A stretch of 64,000 bases of DNA from JBDGYW01 sp964518955 (lineage in GTDB: Bacteria > Gemmatimonadota > Gemmatimonadetes > Gemmatimonadales > GWC2-71-9): the NCBI GenBank assembly GCA_964518955.1, contig CAZFHS010000006.1, positions 62,001 to 126,000 of the forward strand, read 5' to 3'. The notes under the pieces are model-generated. The model did no database searches. It was not told the origin of the DNA and saw only the letters and a list, made by a program, of their open reading frames with translations. This document shows, one piece after another, positions 18,883 through 27,063 of this stretch (positions within the stretch are counted from its first letter, which is position 1; every line of letters begins with the position of its first letter). The position numbers and the translations under genes are program-made.

Positions 18883-19983
18883 TCATCTGTAGCTCTTCAC
18901 GGCGTCCTCAAATACAGCCTCGCTTATTTCTTCTTCATCCAGCAACTGTTGCAGAGAAGCTTCCATCGTTTGCATACCCGCTTGCTTGCCCCCCTGAATC
19001 ACGCTGCGAATCTGAGGGTCGCTCTGCGACCGCAGAATGTTCCGAACCGCAAGTGTCGCCTTTAACGTCTCGCACGCCACGCGTTTCCTACCGTCGATAG
19101 TCGGCAGCAACTCTTGGTGGATGATGCCCACCAGGGCTTCAGCAGTCATCGTTCGCAGCAGCCCTTCCGTGCCGGTTGGAGCGTACGAGAGCACTCGATC
19201 CATCATCTTGTCGATTGAGATGATATGAAGCGTGGATAGTACGAGTACGCCGGTTTGAGCAGCTCGCAAGGCGTTTTCGATTGTTTCGTAATCGCGCATC
19301 TCGCCGATCAGTATCACATCCGGGTCCTGACGTAACGCGGCTCGCAGGCCAGATGCAAACGAACGCGTGTCCCTCCCGACCTCACGTTGGCGCACGATTG
19401 ATTGGTCGTTGACGTGCATGTATTCGATCGGGTCTTCAATCGTGACGATGTGTTTCCTGCTGTTCCGGTTGATGGAGTCCACCATGCTCGCCATGGTCGT
19501 TGTCTTGCCCTGACTGGTGCTACCGGTAATGAGAACGAGACCTTTGTTGGCGTGCGTCATCTCTTCCACTAACGGTGGAAGTTTCAGATCCTCCAGCGGC
19601 ATCGGCTTGCTCGGCAGCACGCGAATCACGGCGCCAGTCGCGCCATTGTTGTAGCTGACGTTCACTCGGTACCGCTCGTGGTCCTCGTCGGTGGTCATGA
19701 AGTCCAGGTCGAGTTCGTTCTCGAACTCGGATACCTGGTTGTCGCTCAGTAGCGAGTAACTGAGTTGCCGAGCGGTGGAAACGGTGAGCGAATCTTCAGA
19801 ACATGCCTGGAGCTTCCCGTCGATGCGCATGAAGATCGGCGACCCGGCGACAATGTGCACATCGGTTGCCTGCTGTTCTCGTGCCGCCCTCAAGATGCTG
19901 GTGAGATCTTCGCTTTCACCTGGGCCAAGCCAGATACTCGCGGCGCGAATCACTCCGCTTCGCCTCAGCATAACCGCCTCCAA
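18883..19983 (-). CDS. pilT: PilT/PilU-like type IV pilus retraction ATPase
   Basis: A 366-residue secretion ATPase. Walker A is GSTSQGKTTT, a variant of the usual GPTGSGKST, and the Walker B/Asp-box region has VILIGEMRDYETI, the GEMRD signature of PilT-type retraction motors. The N-terminal domain ends with the typical DVHIVAGSPIFMRIDGKL. The C-terminus has GMQTMEASLQQLL, close to the PilT consensus. PilT homologues power pilus retraction, twitching motility and DNA uptake. No other pilus gene is in the window. The next gene downstream is a membrane kinase, which hints at phospho-control. The start at 19983 includes an unusually long leader; a start at MLRRSG, four codons in, is also possible. 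Confidence 0.85.
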   Translation of the reverse strand: MEAVMLRRSGVIRAASIWLGPGESEDLTSILRAAREQQATDVHIVAGSPIFMRIDGKLQACSEDSLTVSTARQLSYSLLSDNQVSEFENELDLDFMTTDEDHERYRVNVSYNNGATGAVIRVLPSKPMPLEDLKLPPLVEEMTHANKGLVLITGSTSQGKTTTMASMVDSINRNSRKHIVTIEDPIEYMHVNDQSIVRQREVGRDTRSFASGLRAALRQDPDVILIGEMRDYETIENALRAAQTGVLVLSTLHIISIDKMMDRVLSYAPTGTEGLLRTMTAEALVGIIHQELLPTIDGRKRVACETLKATLAVRNILRSQSDPQIRSVIQGGKQAGMQTMEASLQQLLDEEEISEAVFEDAVKSYR

Positions 19984-20109
19984 CTCTGATTTGCCGGCAT
20001 TGCGGCCGGCGATGACGCATTCGTCGTGTACGACTACTTGGAGGGTCGTGAGCTGGCGCTCACGCGGTAAGATGCAGCGCGTGCAGGTGGAATGCGAGAG
20101 GCGGCCGAA

Positions 20110-20481
20110 TCAGCCGCCTAGGCTCAGCCGTGTTACAGTGCTGTCGAGTCCGCGAATTCTGTGAGACAGTGTCTCGATGATGCGGTAAGCGAGAGTTGGA
20201 TCTTCTTGAATTCGCCGCAGCAGTGTCTTCTTGTCCACGGTGAGCACGCGCACTTCTCCAAGCGCTCTCACCGTTGCAGATCGGGTTTCCCTATCGAACA
20301 ACGATCCCTCTCCGAAAAAATCACTCTCCTTCAAGACTGCTAGCCTTACCTCCTTGCCGTCGCGTTCTTGGAGTACCTCAACCTCGCCTTCCTGCACGAC
20401 GTAGAGACAATCGCCGCTTTCTCCTTGTCGAACGATCACGTCCCCGTCGCGGTACTGACTTCCCAATTCGCCGCTGGCCAT
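20110..20481 (-). CDS. Single-domain cyclic-nucleotide-binding protein
   Basis: A 123-residue protein that is nothing but a CRP-type cNMP-binding fold. The phosphate-binding cassette is visible as FFGEGSLFDRETRSATV, including the Gly-Glu and Arg expected for ligand contact. No HTH is present, so it is not a transcription factor. It begins 10 bases after the stop of the flavoprotein gene and is likely co-translated with it. It may act as a regulatory subunit. A hairpin (AGGCGGC/GCCGCCT, 20100-20118) overlaps the stop codon on the minus strand. Confidence 0.82.
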   Translation of the reverse strand: MASGELGSQYRDGDVIVRQGESGDCLYVVQEGEVEVLQERDGKEVRLAVLKESDFFGEGSLFDRETRSATVRALGEVRVLTVDKKTLLRRIQEDPTLAYRIIETLSHRIRGLDSTVTRLSLGG

Positions 20482-20490
20482 TGGGTCCTC

Positions 20491-21873
20491 CTAATCCTGC
20501 ACTGGCTGGCCGCCCCGACCGATCGACGTGATTACGTCGATCGCGAAACGGCTCAGGAAGGTTGGGTGGATTCCTCTCGAAAGCGCCTCCTTATATGGGG
20601 CGCTTCCTGTGAACATATCCCAGAGAATCGTGCTCATTCGCTTGTCGCTCGTTGTTGATGCCTGCTCGCGAGAAACCGTCTTGAGCAGTGCGCGCCGGGT
20701 GAATCGGCGCTTCTGCACCTGCCGAGTGAGCGCGAATATTTGTTTGCCAATTCGATTGTCTGCGGCTACTCCGTCGAGCACCGGAGCGTAGTGGCGCCGA
20801 AAGTCTTCTGACGACACACCTTGAAAGACCGCTGTGCTCGCAGCTGCTTTCGCCGTACGATAGGCCGAGCCAATGCCGTCCTTGTAGAGTCTGGCCACGC
20901 CGCAGTCGCCAATGAACACCAATCGGTCTGCGAAGGGCTCTTCGGCGCCCTGTACGTTTATCTGAGGCCAACACTGACACGCCGGTTTGTCTCCTGGATT
21001 CCAACCAGGTGGGAAGCAACGGCGTACCTCGGGCGCACCCAGAAACGCTTCCACCAACTGTACGTCGATGCCCTCGCCCAGCAGGCATGCGGTGACATAG
21101 TCTCCTTTTGGTATCAGCGCGGCGAACTCCAGGCGCGGCATATCCAGCAGGAAGATGTGCATTGAGTTGCCCAGATACTTCTCGACCGCCTCCTCGCCTA
21201 AGTAGTACTCGCGGATGGCGGTTTTTGTCGCGACGGGAGGTTTGTACTTCAGTTCGGAATCCTCGAAGAGTTCGAGGGATCGTGCGTTCACCCCCGTTGC
21301 CATCGCCAGCAGGTCGTAGCTTTCGGAATGTCCGCCCTTGGCAGTGAGATGCGGGCGACCGTCCCTCCATTCGAGTCGTTCGATCCGTTGCGCTTTGATC
21401 GTGACTCCGCGCGCCCTTGCCAGTTGCTGGAGGTAGCCGTCGAAACTCTCCCACCGCACGTTCTTGATGCCTCTCGGACCAGAGCCACGGTGAACGGCCC
21501 CGATGCGCTTCTCTTTCAGAGGGGTCTCGATTCGTATGTCGCCAACGTCCGTATGGAGTTTGTAGGAGTCGACTCCGCGCTGCACCACCGAGGGGGGTAG
21601 GTTGATACCTTCTGTCGCGAGCATCTGTACCAACGACTCGGAGATGATGCCGCCACAGTTGTTGCAACCCTTCGGCCCAGGAACGGAAAAGTCTTTGGGC
21701 TCGAAGAGATCTACCTGCACCTCCGTGCCGAGTCGCTCGGCCATACTCAGCAAGAAATAGCTGAAGAACGACCCGGCCGGTCCGCCGCCCGCCACCGCCA
21801 CCCTTGCGCCATCCTCGAGTGTCAACTTTGACGACTCAGTAGTAATCCAGGATGCCGGGTCGGGCTTGGACAT
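20491..21873 (-). CDS. FAD-dependent geranylgeranyl reductase-like flavoprotein
   Basis: A 460-residue flavoprotein of the geranylgeranyl-reductase/PHBH-like group. The FAD loop is VAVAGGGPAGSFFSYFLLS, a CNNCGG motif lies near residue 70 where this family has its substrate-side cysteine, and VFIGDCGVARLYKDGIGSA is the second FAD-contact motif. Family members reduce double bonds in isoprenoid chains of lipids, quinones or chlorophyll. The C-terminal 90 residues (from about 370) are helical and basic. It is followed by a cNMP-binding protein and preceded two bases away by nhaC on the same strand. The isoprenoid substrate cannot be told from the sequence. Confidence 0.8.
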   Translation of the reverse strand: MSKPDPASWITTESSKLTLEDGARVAVAGGGPAGSFFSYFLLSMAERLGTEVQVDLFEPKDFSVPGPKGCNNCGGIISESLVQMLATEGINLPPSVVQRGVDSYKLHTDVGDIRIETPLKEKRIGAVHRGSGPRGIKNVRWESFDGYLQQLARARGVTIKAQRIERLEWRDGRPHLTAKGGHSESYDLLAMATGVNARSLELFEDSELKYKPPVATKTAIREYYLGEEAVEKYLGNSMHIFLLDMPRLEFAALIPKGDYVTACLLGEGIDVQLVEAFLGAPEVRRCFPPGWNPGDKPACQCWPQINVQGAEEPFADRLVFIGDCGVARLYKDGIGSAYRTAKAAASTAVFQGVSSEDFRRHYAPVLDGVAADNRIGKQIFALTRQVQKRRFTRRALLKTVSREQASTTSDKRMSTILWDMFTGSAPYKEALSRGIHPTFLSRFAIDVITSIGRGGQPVQD

Positions 21874-21874
21874 G

Positions 21875-23308
21875 TTATTCCTTGGCTGAATCAGCCGCTG
21901 CTACTTCCTCCTCGTCCCCGTCTGCCACCTTCGTCATGGTGATGCCGGCAAATCCGTAAAAAATCGTGATGACCGGAACCAAAAGATTGGCGAACGCGAA
22001 CGGTGCGTATGCCAACGCGCTTACCCCCAGCGTCGAGCTCATGAATGCACCGCACGTGTTCCACGGAATGAGCGGCGATGTCATTGTCCCCGAGGATTCG
22101 AGTGCCCGAGACAGGTTCACCGGGGCCAACTTCCTCTTGTCGTACGCGTTCTTGAACATCCTGCCGGGGATGACTATCGCCATGTACTGGTCAGAAGCCA
22201 CTGTATTCATGCCAAAGCAACTGAAGACCGTCATTGCCACGAGTGATCCGGTGGAGTTGACCAATCGAAGCAATGACATTGCTATCACTTCGAGCATCTT
22301 CGTCCGCTCCATGATTCCGCCGAAGGAGAGGGCGCAGATGATGAGTGCAACTGTCCACATCATGCCTGTGTCGCCAGTCAGGCCTCCTTGTGTTAGCAAA
22401 TCATCAACCGCCGGAATACCGGAGGCTGCCTGATAGCCTCCCATAGCTGCGCTCATTACGTCACCTACGGAGCTCGACTGCATGAAGAAAGCAAATAGTC
22501 CGCCGATGAGCGTGCCGCCAAATAAGGCTGGAAGAGGTGGGATCTTCTTCACGACCATCACGATCACCAAGCACGGAGGCAACAACAGGGCCCAGTGGAT
22601 GTTGAAGGTGGCTTGCAGGCCATTCAACATCTCATCGATCTGTTGTGGATCGAAATCTCCCCCGGCGAATTTGATGCCGATGAGGGAAAACAGTATCAGT
22701 GCGATGACGAAAGCCGGGGCGGCCGTATAAACCATATGACGCACATGTGAAAACACGTCCGTGCCGGCCATGGCTGGGGCCAGGTTTGTCGTGTCCGACA
22801 ACGGTGACATCTTGTCGCCGAAATATGCGCCTGAAATGATCGCCCCACCTGTCATGGAAGGCGGTATTCCCAGAGCGGTACCGACGCCGATGAGCGCAAC
22901 GCCGACTGTGCCAGCCGTCGACCACGAGGATCCTGTTCCGAGTGCTACCACTGCGCAGATGACCATGGTAGCTGCCAGGAAGATGCCTGGAGAAAGCACT
23001 TGTAGGCCATAATAGATCATCGACGGAACCACACCGCCGAGTATCCAGGTGCCGATCATTGTCCCGATTACCATGAGGATCAGTATTGCGCCCATGGCGA
23101 GGTTGATCCCATGGACCATCCCGTCCTGGATTTCTTTCCAGGAATATCCGTAGAACGTTGCAACGCCTGCGGCTACGGCAGCAGAACAAATCAGAGGTAT
23201 GTGTGCGTCTTGGTGAAATACCCCGATCGTTACACCGAGCGCGGCAATCAGGAAGATGACCGGGATCAGCGCTACGCCGAGCGGGATCTCGCGTTTGTTA
23301 TCGCTCAT
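21875..23308 (-). CDS. nhaC: NhaC-family Na+/H+ antiporter
   Basis: A 477-residue polytopic membrane protein, about 11-12 hydrophobic helices, with the NhaC features: VALGTGSSWSTAGTVG and SGAYFGDKMSPLSDTTNLAP, the conserved ion-path segment, and the later GMNTVASDQYMAIVIPG. Family members exchange sodium for protons (sometimes linked to malate or lactate) in the cytoplasmic membrane. The ATG at 23308 is preceded by GGAGAC. The flavoprotein gene follows after one base. Sodium use matches the SSS symporter elsewhere in the window and suggests a saline habitat. Confidence 0.9.
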   Translation of the reverse strand: MSDNKREIPLGVALIPVIFLIAALGVTIGVFHQDAHIPLICSAAVAAGVATFYGYSWKEIQDGMVHGINLAMGAILILMVIGTMIGTWILGGVVPSMIYYGLQVLSPGIFLAATMVICAVVALGTGSSWSTAGTVGVALIGVGTALGIPPSMTGGAIISGAYFGDKMSPLSDTTNLAPAMAGTDVFSHVRHMVYTAAPAFVIALILFSLIGIKFAGGDFDPQQIDEMLNGLQATFNIHWALLLPPCLVIVMVVKKIPPLPALFGGTLIGGLFAFFMQSSSVGDVMSAAMGGYQAASGIPAVDDLLTQGGLTGDTGMMWTVALIICALSFGGIMERTKMLEVIAMSLLRLVNSTGSLVAMTVFSCFGMNTVASDQYMAIVIPGRMFKNAYDKRKLAPVNLSRALESSGTMTSPLIPWNTCGAFMSSTLGVSALAYAPFAFANLLVPVITIFYGFAGITMTKVADGDEEEVAAADSAKE

Positions 23309-23461
23309 GTACCAATGTCTCCGAAGGAGGAAGTCAGGTGACGATCAAATGTAACCGGAAGGGGACCTGGCGAAGAGAAAGTCTCGGCTTCAGGATGTTG
23401 TCGAATCGTCGGGTGCTTCACCTACATGCAGCAAACGCGAGGGAATTCCCCCATCAGCGGT

Positions 23462-23493
23462 CCCCGGCCGTGCTCTGCACGGTCGGGGTTTTT
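23462..23493 (+). terminator. Strong rho-independent terminator in a divergent gap
   Basis: A 12-base-pair stem (CCCCGGCCGTGC / GCACGGTCGGGG, one G-U pair) with a TCT loop and a run of five T. It lies between the divergent nhaC and CAAX-protease genes and points toward the latter, so it does not end any annotated gene. Confidence 0.8.
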
Positions 23494-23559
23494 GGAGCAG
23501 GTGTTATAATGTCCGAGATCGTGCCACCACTGGAACTACCGCCATTCGACGGAAGATAG

Positions 23560-24231
23560 ATGCTAACTGACGTCAGACGCCGCGTCCAACCTCTTGTCAG
23601 CCGACACCCTTGGGTGCCTTACGTAATCCCATTTGGTCTATTCATCGCTGTAACGGCCGCACAGGGTATTGCACCTGACGCCGTGAAAGGTCTTTATCCC
23701 GCAAAGACTTTTTTGGTGGCATTGCTCCTGGTGGTGCTGTTGCCCTGGATACCGAGCCTCAAACCCACATACTCTGCCCAGTCTGTGTCTGTGGGACTGT
23801 TGGTATGTGTGATTTGGGTCGCGATTGACGGCTTCTACCCGCACTTGAGCACACCGCAAACGTTTGATCCCACCACTGAAATGGGTGGCGTTACTCTGCT
23901 TGCGTGGGTAGCTGTTCGCCTCTTCGGAGCGGCGGTGGTGGTAGCAGTGATGGAGGAGCTATTCTGGCGTGGATTCCTACTTCGATGGATCATCAAGCAG
24001 GATTTCCTGTCAGTTTCCCTCGGCACGCTTACTTGGACATCGTTCACGGTTACATCAGTGCTGTTCGCCGTCGAGCACAACCGGTGGCTTGCAGGCCTCC
24101 TCGCCGGCGTGATCTACAATCTCTGGTTGTACCGCACGCGTAGCTTATATGCGTGCATCGTTGCACATGGTGTCACCAATCTTGCCCTTGGTGTTTACGT
24201 GTTGATCTTCCGCGATTGGGCCTTTTGGTAG
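23560..24231 (+). CDS. CAAX-type intramembrane protease (CPBP, exosortase-associated type)
   Basis: A 223-residue membrane protein with about six helices. The glutamic-protease signature is complete: MEELFWRGFLLRW (EExxxR), FAVEHNRWLAGLLAGV and CIVAHGVTNLALG. The length and the ordering resemble the CAAX prenyl protease-related group that accompanies exosortase systems. No exosortase, PEP-CTERM substrate or EPS gene is nearby, so that link is only by similarity. The ATG at 23560 follows a strong terminator by 66 bases, meaning it has its own promoter or depends on read-through. Confidence 0.8.
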   Translation: MLTDVRRRVQPLVSRHPWVPYVIPFGLFIAVTAAQGIAPDAVKGLYPAKTFLVALLLVVLLPWIPSLKPTYSAQSVSVGLLVCVIWVAIDGFYPHLSTPQTFDPTTEMGGVTLLAWVAVRLFGAAVVVAVMEELFWRGFLLRWIIKQDFLSVSLGTLTWTSFTVTSVLFAVEHNRWLAGLLAGVIYNLWLYRTRSLYACIVAHGVTNLALGVYVLIFRDWAFW

Positions 24232-24244
24232 GAGTTTTGGCCTG

Positions 24245-24273
24245 TTGGGCTCGAAACCCGACTGTGTTATCTT
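24245..24273 (+). promoter_or_regulatory. Candidate promoter for tRNA-Ala
   Basis: TTGGGC and TATCTT separated by 17 bases, ending 21 bases before the tRNA 5' end. The -10 is a reasonable match and the -35 is weak; position is the main support. Confidence 0.4.
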
Positions 24274-24294
24274 CTGACGCTGGAAAAAATACCG

Positions 24295-24367
24295 GGGGCG
24301 GTAGCTCAGATGGGAGAGCACCTGCCTTGCACGCAGGGGGTCGTGGGTTCGAATCCCATCCGCTCCA
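24295..24367 (+). tRNA. tRNA-Ala (TGC)
   Basis: A full cloverleaf can be folded by hand: acceptor GGGGCGG/CCGCTCC (one G-U), D arm GCTC/GAGC, anticodon arm CCTGC/GCAGG with loop CTTGCAC (anticodon TGC at 24328-24330), T arm GTGGG-TTCGAAT-CCCAT, discriminator A. The 3' CCA is not encoded. It stands alone, not in an rRNA operon. Confidence 0.96.
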
Positions 24368-24505
24368 TTCCCCGCAGGACTTCCCCGAGACATCGCTGAG
24401 CGGTGCCTCATTGTCTTTGCTTCACATTGGGTGAGTGTCACGATTTGCGTGACAACGTTTCCTGGTCTAACTTCTTTCACCTCAATCCCAACTATTAGAG
24501 AGCGA

Positions 24506-24754
24506 ATGACGAAGAAAGCCAGACGCGCGCTGGACGCAGCGATTCGGTCGGCGAACCTGACCGTCAAATCGATGGCGAGTGCGCTTGGTGTCTCGCAGTC
24601 CGCATTGCGACGGTATCGTCGGGGCAGCCGACCGGTGCCGCCGAAATTGTTGAATTCGGTCGCCGCATTGTTGCGGTACCAAGCGGAGCGGTTGCAGCAA
24701 AAAGCCGCCATGCTCGACTCGGTGGCGTCACTCACCTCGAAACGGAAAGACTGA
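24506..24754 (+). CDS. Small helix-turn-helix protein
   Basis: An 82-residue basic protein. The central MASALGVSQSALRRYRRGSRPVP has the layout of a HTH_3/XRE-like recognition helix, with helices before and after (LLNSVAALLRYQAERLQQ). The ATG at 24506 is chosen because MTKKARRALDAAIRSAN begins a natural first helix and AGAGAG is upstream; the frame is open further 5'. It lies between the tRNA-Ala and a sensor kinase gene 71 bases downstream. Likely DNA-binding; target unknown. Confidence 0.65.
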   Translation: MTKKARRALDAAIRSANLTVKSMASALGVSQSALRRYRRGSRPVPPKLLNSVAALLRYQAERLQQKAAMLDSVASLTSKRKD

Positions 24755-24825
24755 CAGGTGGTTTCACCCGAGAGGGTGGTGTACAATACTGTTCCGACAA
24801 CGATTCAAGGTATTGTCATTTTGAA

Positions 24826-26397
24826 ATGACCGAATCTCAACGGCTCGATCTAGCTGGCATGCGGATTCTCGGGGATATCACCTCTCACCTTGCGCGGGGT
24901 GGTGGATCCAAAGAGGCCCTTGTTGGCGTCGTGGGTGCTCTCTGTCGTGGCCTCAGGAGTTACAACTGCTGGATCTGGATCCGGACTGCCGACGGAATTT
25001 CCTATGAGGCTGTGAGCGCCGAGGGTGGCGCCGATCCTCCAGTTGGTCATGAAAGTAGGGTCAAGGAGTGGGTCGCCCAGCCGGGTTTTGATGAGCAGGT
25101 GCCCGACGGCGTGACAATCCGAATTCCACTCGTGCATGAAGGCGAGAGGTTAGGGCTTCTCGAGGCTACCGTTCCAGATTCGCCGAATGCGGCGATGCTG
25201 AGGGTGGTCGTCGGAATCACCGCAAATGTGCTCTCTCCGCTTCTGGCGTCGGCTGAGCTATCTGAGGACCTGGCTAGTGAAGTGGCGCTCAAGACTCGTG
25301 AAACAGAATTGCAGCGGCGTTTCACGTCCAAGATCATCGACTCTCTTCCAGTTGGTCTGTACGTAATTGACCGCGATTACACGATTCAGGCATGGAACCG
25401 GAAGCGGGAAGTCGGTGCACAGGGCATCGAAAGGGATGAGGCTCTTGGCAGGCACGTGTTCGAGGTGCTGCATCGTCAACCGAGAGGACTCCTCAAAGAT
25501 GAGTTCGACTCTGTATTCCACACTGGAAGGATCGAACAGCTGGAGGCCGAGTCGTCCGCGAGCGGCGAGCAACGGCACTACCGCATCACAAAGGTTCCGA
25601 TGCGGTTGTACGATGACGACATCACACACGTAATCACGATCGGCGAGGACCTGACGGACTGGAAGATGGCCCAAGGGCAGGTCGCCCACGCGGAGAAGCT
25701 CGCCGCCATTGGACAGTTGGCTGCGGGAGTGATGCATGAACTCAACAACCCGCTGGCGACGATAGGTGCCTGTGTGGAGGCAGTCACTGTGCGCAGTGAT
25801 GAGTTGGCTCCTTCAGTCCGGCCGGCGATGGAGGAGTACTTCAGGATCATCGATTCGGAGCTCGGTCGGTGCAAGGCGATCGTCGACGGCCTGCTCGACT
25901 TCTCTCGGCCCAAGTCTCGCGTGATGCGGCCTGAGCCAGTGAATCCGATTGTTGAGGATGCTCTCTTCCTCGTGAAACACCACGATCGATTCAAGCGAAT
26001 TGAGCTGGTGCGCCAACTTGGCGCCCACTTACCCAAGGTTACCGCGAACCGCGAGCAGTTAATACAGGTATTCCTCGGATTGATGCTGAACTCCATCGAC
26101 GCAATGGAAGGCACCGGTGCTTTGACCGTGACTACGGAATACGCCGACGACGGTTCCGGCGGCATCGCGGTCATCTTCGAGGATACAGGTATGGGGATTC
26201 CGCGAGACGATCTCCCGAAGATCTTCGAGCCCTTCTTCACAACGAAGCAGCCCGGCCGCGGAACGGGTCTCGGCCTCTCTATCTGCTATGGAATCGTTCA
26301 ACAACACGGCGGTGTGATTAGAGCCGATTCTACGATTGGACAGGGATCGACTTTCACGGTACTCCTACCGGTGGCAACCCCAGGATCCGACCAATGA
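24826..26397 (+). CDS. Sensor histidine kinase with GAF and PAS domains
   Basis: A 523-residue kinase without obvious membrane helices, so probably cytoplasmic. A GAF-like domain occupies residues 20-150, a PAS domain (LPVGLYVIDRDYTIQAWN) 175-285, then a HisKA domain with MHELNNPLATIG (phospho-acceptor His304) and an HATPase with GMGIPRDDLPKIFEPFF and GTGLGLSICYGI. The HELNNPL form is typical of NtrB-like kinases. The stop overlaps the response-regulator start as ATGA, so the pair is coupled. Confidence 0.9.
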   Translation: MTESQRLDLAGMRILGDITSHLARGGGSKEALVGVVGALCRGLRSYNCWIWIRTADGISYEAVSAEGGADPPVGHESRVKEWVAQPGFDEQVPDGVTIRIPLVHEGERLGLLEATVPDSPNAAMLRVVVGITANVLSPLLASAELSEDLASEVALKTRETELQRRFTSKIIDSLPVGLYVIDRDYTIQAWNRKREVGAQGIERDEALGRHVFEVLHRQPRGLLKDEFDSVFHTGRIEQLEAESSASGEQRHYRITKVPMRLYDDDITHVITIGEDLTDWKMAQGQVAHAEKLAAIGQLAAGVMHELNNPLATIGACVEAVTVRSDELAPSVRPAMEEYFRIIDSELGRCKAIVDGLLDFSRPKSRVMRPEPVNPIVEDALFLVKHHDRFKRIELVRQLGAHLPKVTANREQLIQVFLGLMLNSIDAMEGTGALTVTTEYADDGSGGIAVIFEDTGMGIPRDDLPKIFEPFFTTKQPGRGTGLGLSICYGIVQQHGGVIRADSTIGQGSTFTVLLPVATPGSDQ

Positions 26398-27062
26398 AGG
26401 TTCTCGTAGTAGAGGATGATCGCACGGTAGGCCAATACGTCAAACGAGGCCTCGAAGAACAGCTGAACCAGGTCGATCTTGTTGATGACGGCGCTGATGG
26501 TCTAATCCGGGCATCGCAATCAGAATACGACGTGATAGTACTAGACCTTCGCTTGCCCGGCATGTCTGGCATTGAGGTGTTGCGCACGCTCCGAGACAAG
26601 GGCGATACAACGCCCGTACTCGTGCTCACCGCGCAGGACGCTGTGGAATCAAAGGTCCAGGCTCTCCGTACCGGGGCGGACGACTATGTGACCAAACCCT
26701 TTGCGTTTGAGGAGCTGCTTGCACGTGTTGAAGCGTTGAGCAGGCGTCCGAAGGGCATGGCGTCGGCGACCCTCGAGGTCGCCGATCTCGAAATCAACAC
26801 CAATCTTCATGAAGTACGGAGAAGTGGCATTCTCCTAGATCTCACCCCAAAGGAATACTCGGTTCTCGAGTACCTGGTCCGAAACAGCGGGCGCGTAATG
26901 ACTCGCACGCTGATAACCGAATATGCGTGGGACTACCACTTCGATCCGGGTACGAATGTGGTCGACGTGGTGATCAACAGGCTGCGCAAGAAGGTGGATC
27001 AGGGCTTCAAACCGAAGCTGATCCACACTGTTCGAGGCGTTGGGTACATACTGAAGGCCTGA
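26394..27062 (+). CDS. OmpR/PhoB-family response regulator
   Basis: A 222-residue regulator: receiver domain 1-120 with the acidic pocket EDD, phospho-acceptor Asp51 in VLDLRLPG, the conserved Thr in LTAQD and Lys in TKPF; then a winged-helix trans_reg_C domain with LTPKEYSVLEYLVRNSG and VVINRLRKKV. It overlaps the upstream kinase (ATGA) and is one base from the downstream kinase, so it may take phosphate from both. Direct 11-base repeats that suit an OmpR-family dimer lie 1.6 kb downstream, before tonB. Confidence 0.93.
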   Translation: MKVLVVEDDRTVGQYVKRGLEEQLNQVDLVDDGADGLIRASQSEYDVIVLDLRLPGMSGIEVLRTLRDKGDTTPVLVLTAQDAVESKVQALRTGADDYVTKPFAFEELLARVEALSRRPKGMASATLEVADLEINTNLHEVRRSGILLDLTPKEYSVLEYLVRNSGRVMTRTLITEYAWDYHFDPGTNVVDVVINRLRKKVDQGFKPKLIHTVRGVGYILKA

Positions 27063-27063
27063 G

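Noticed and set aside
24295..24754. tRNA-Ala as an integration site with the HTH protein as element remnant
   Set aside because: No integrase and no second copy of the tRNA 3' end seen downstream.
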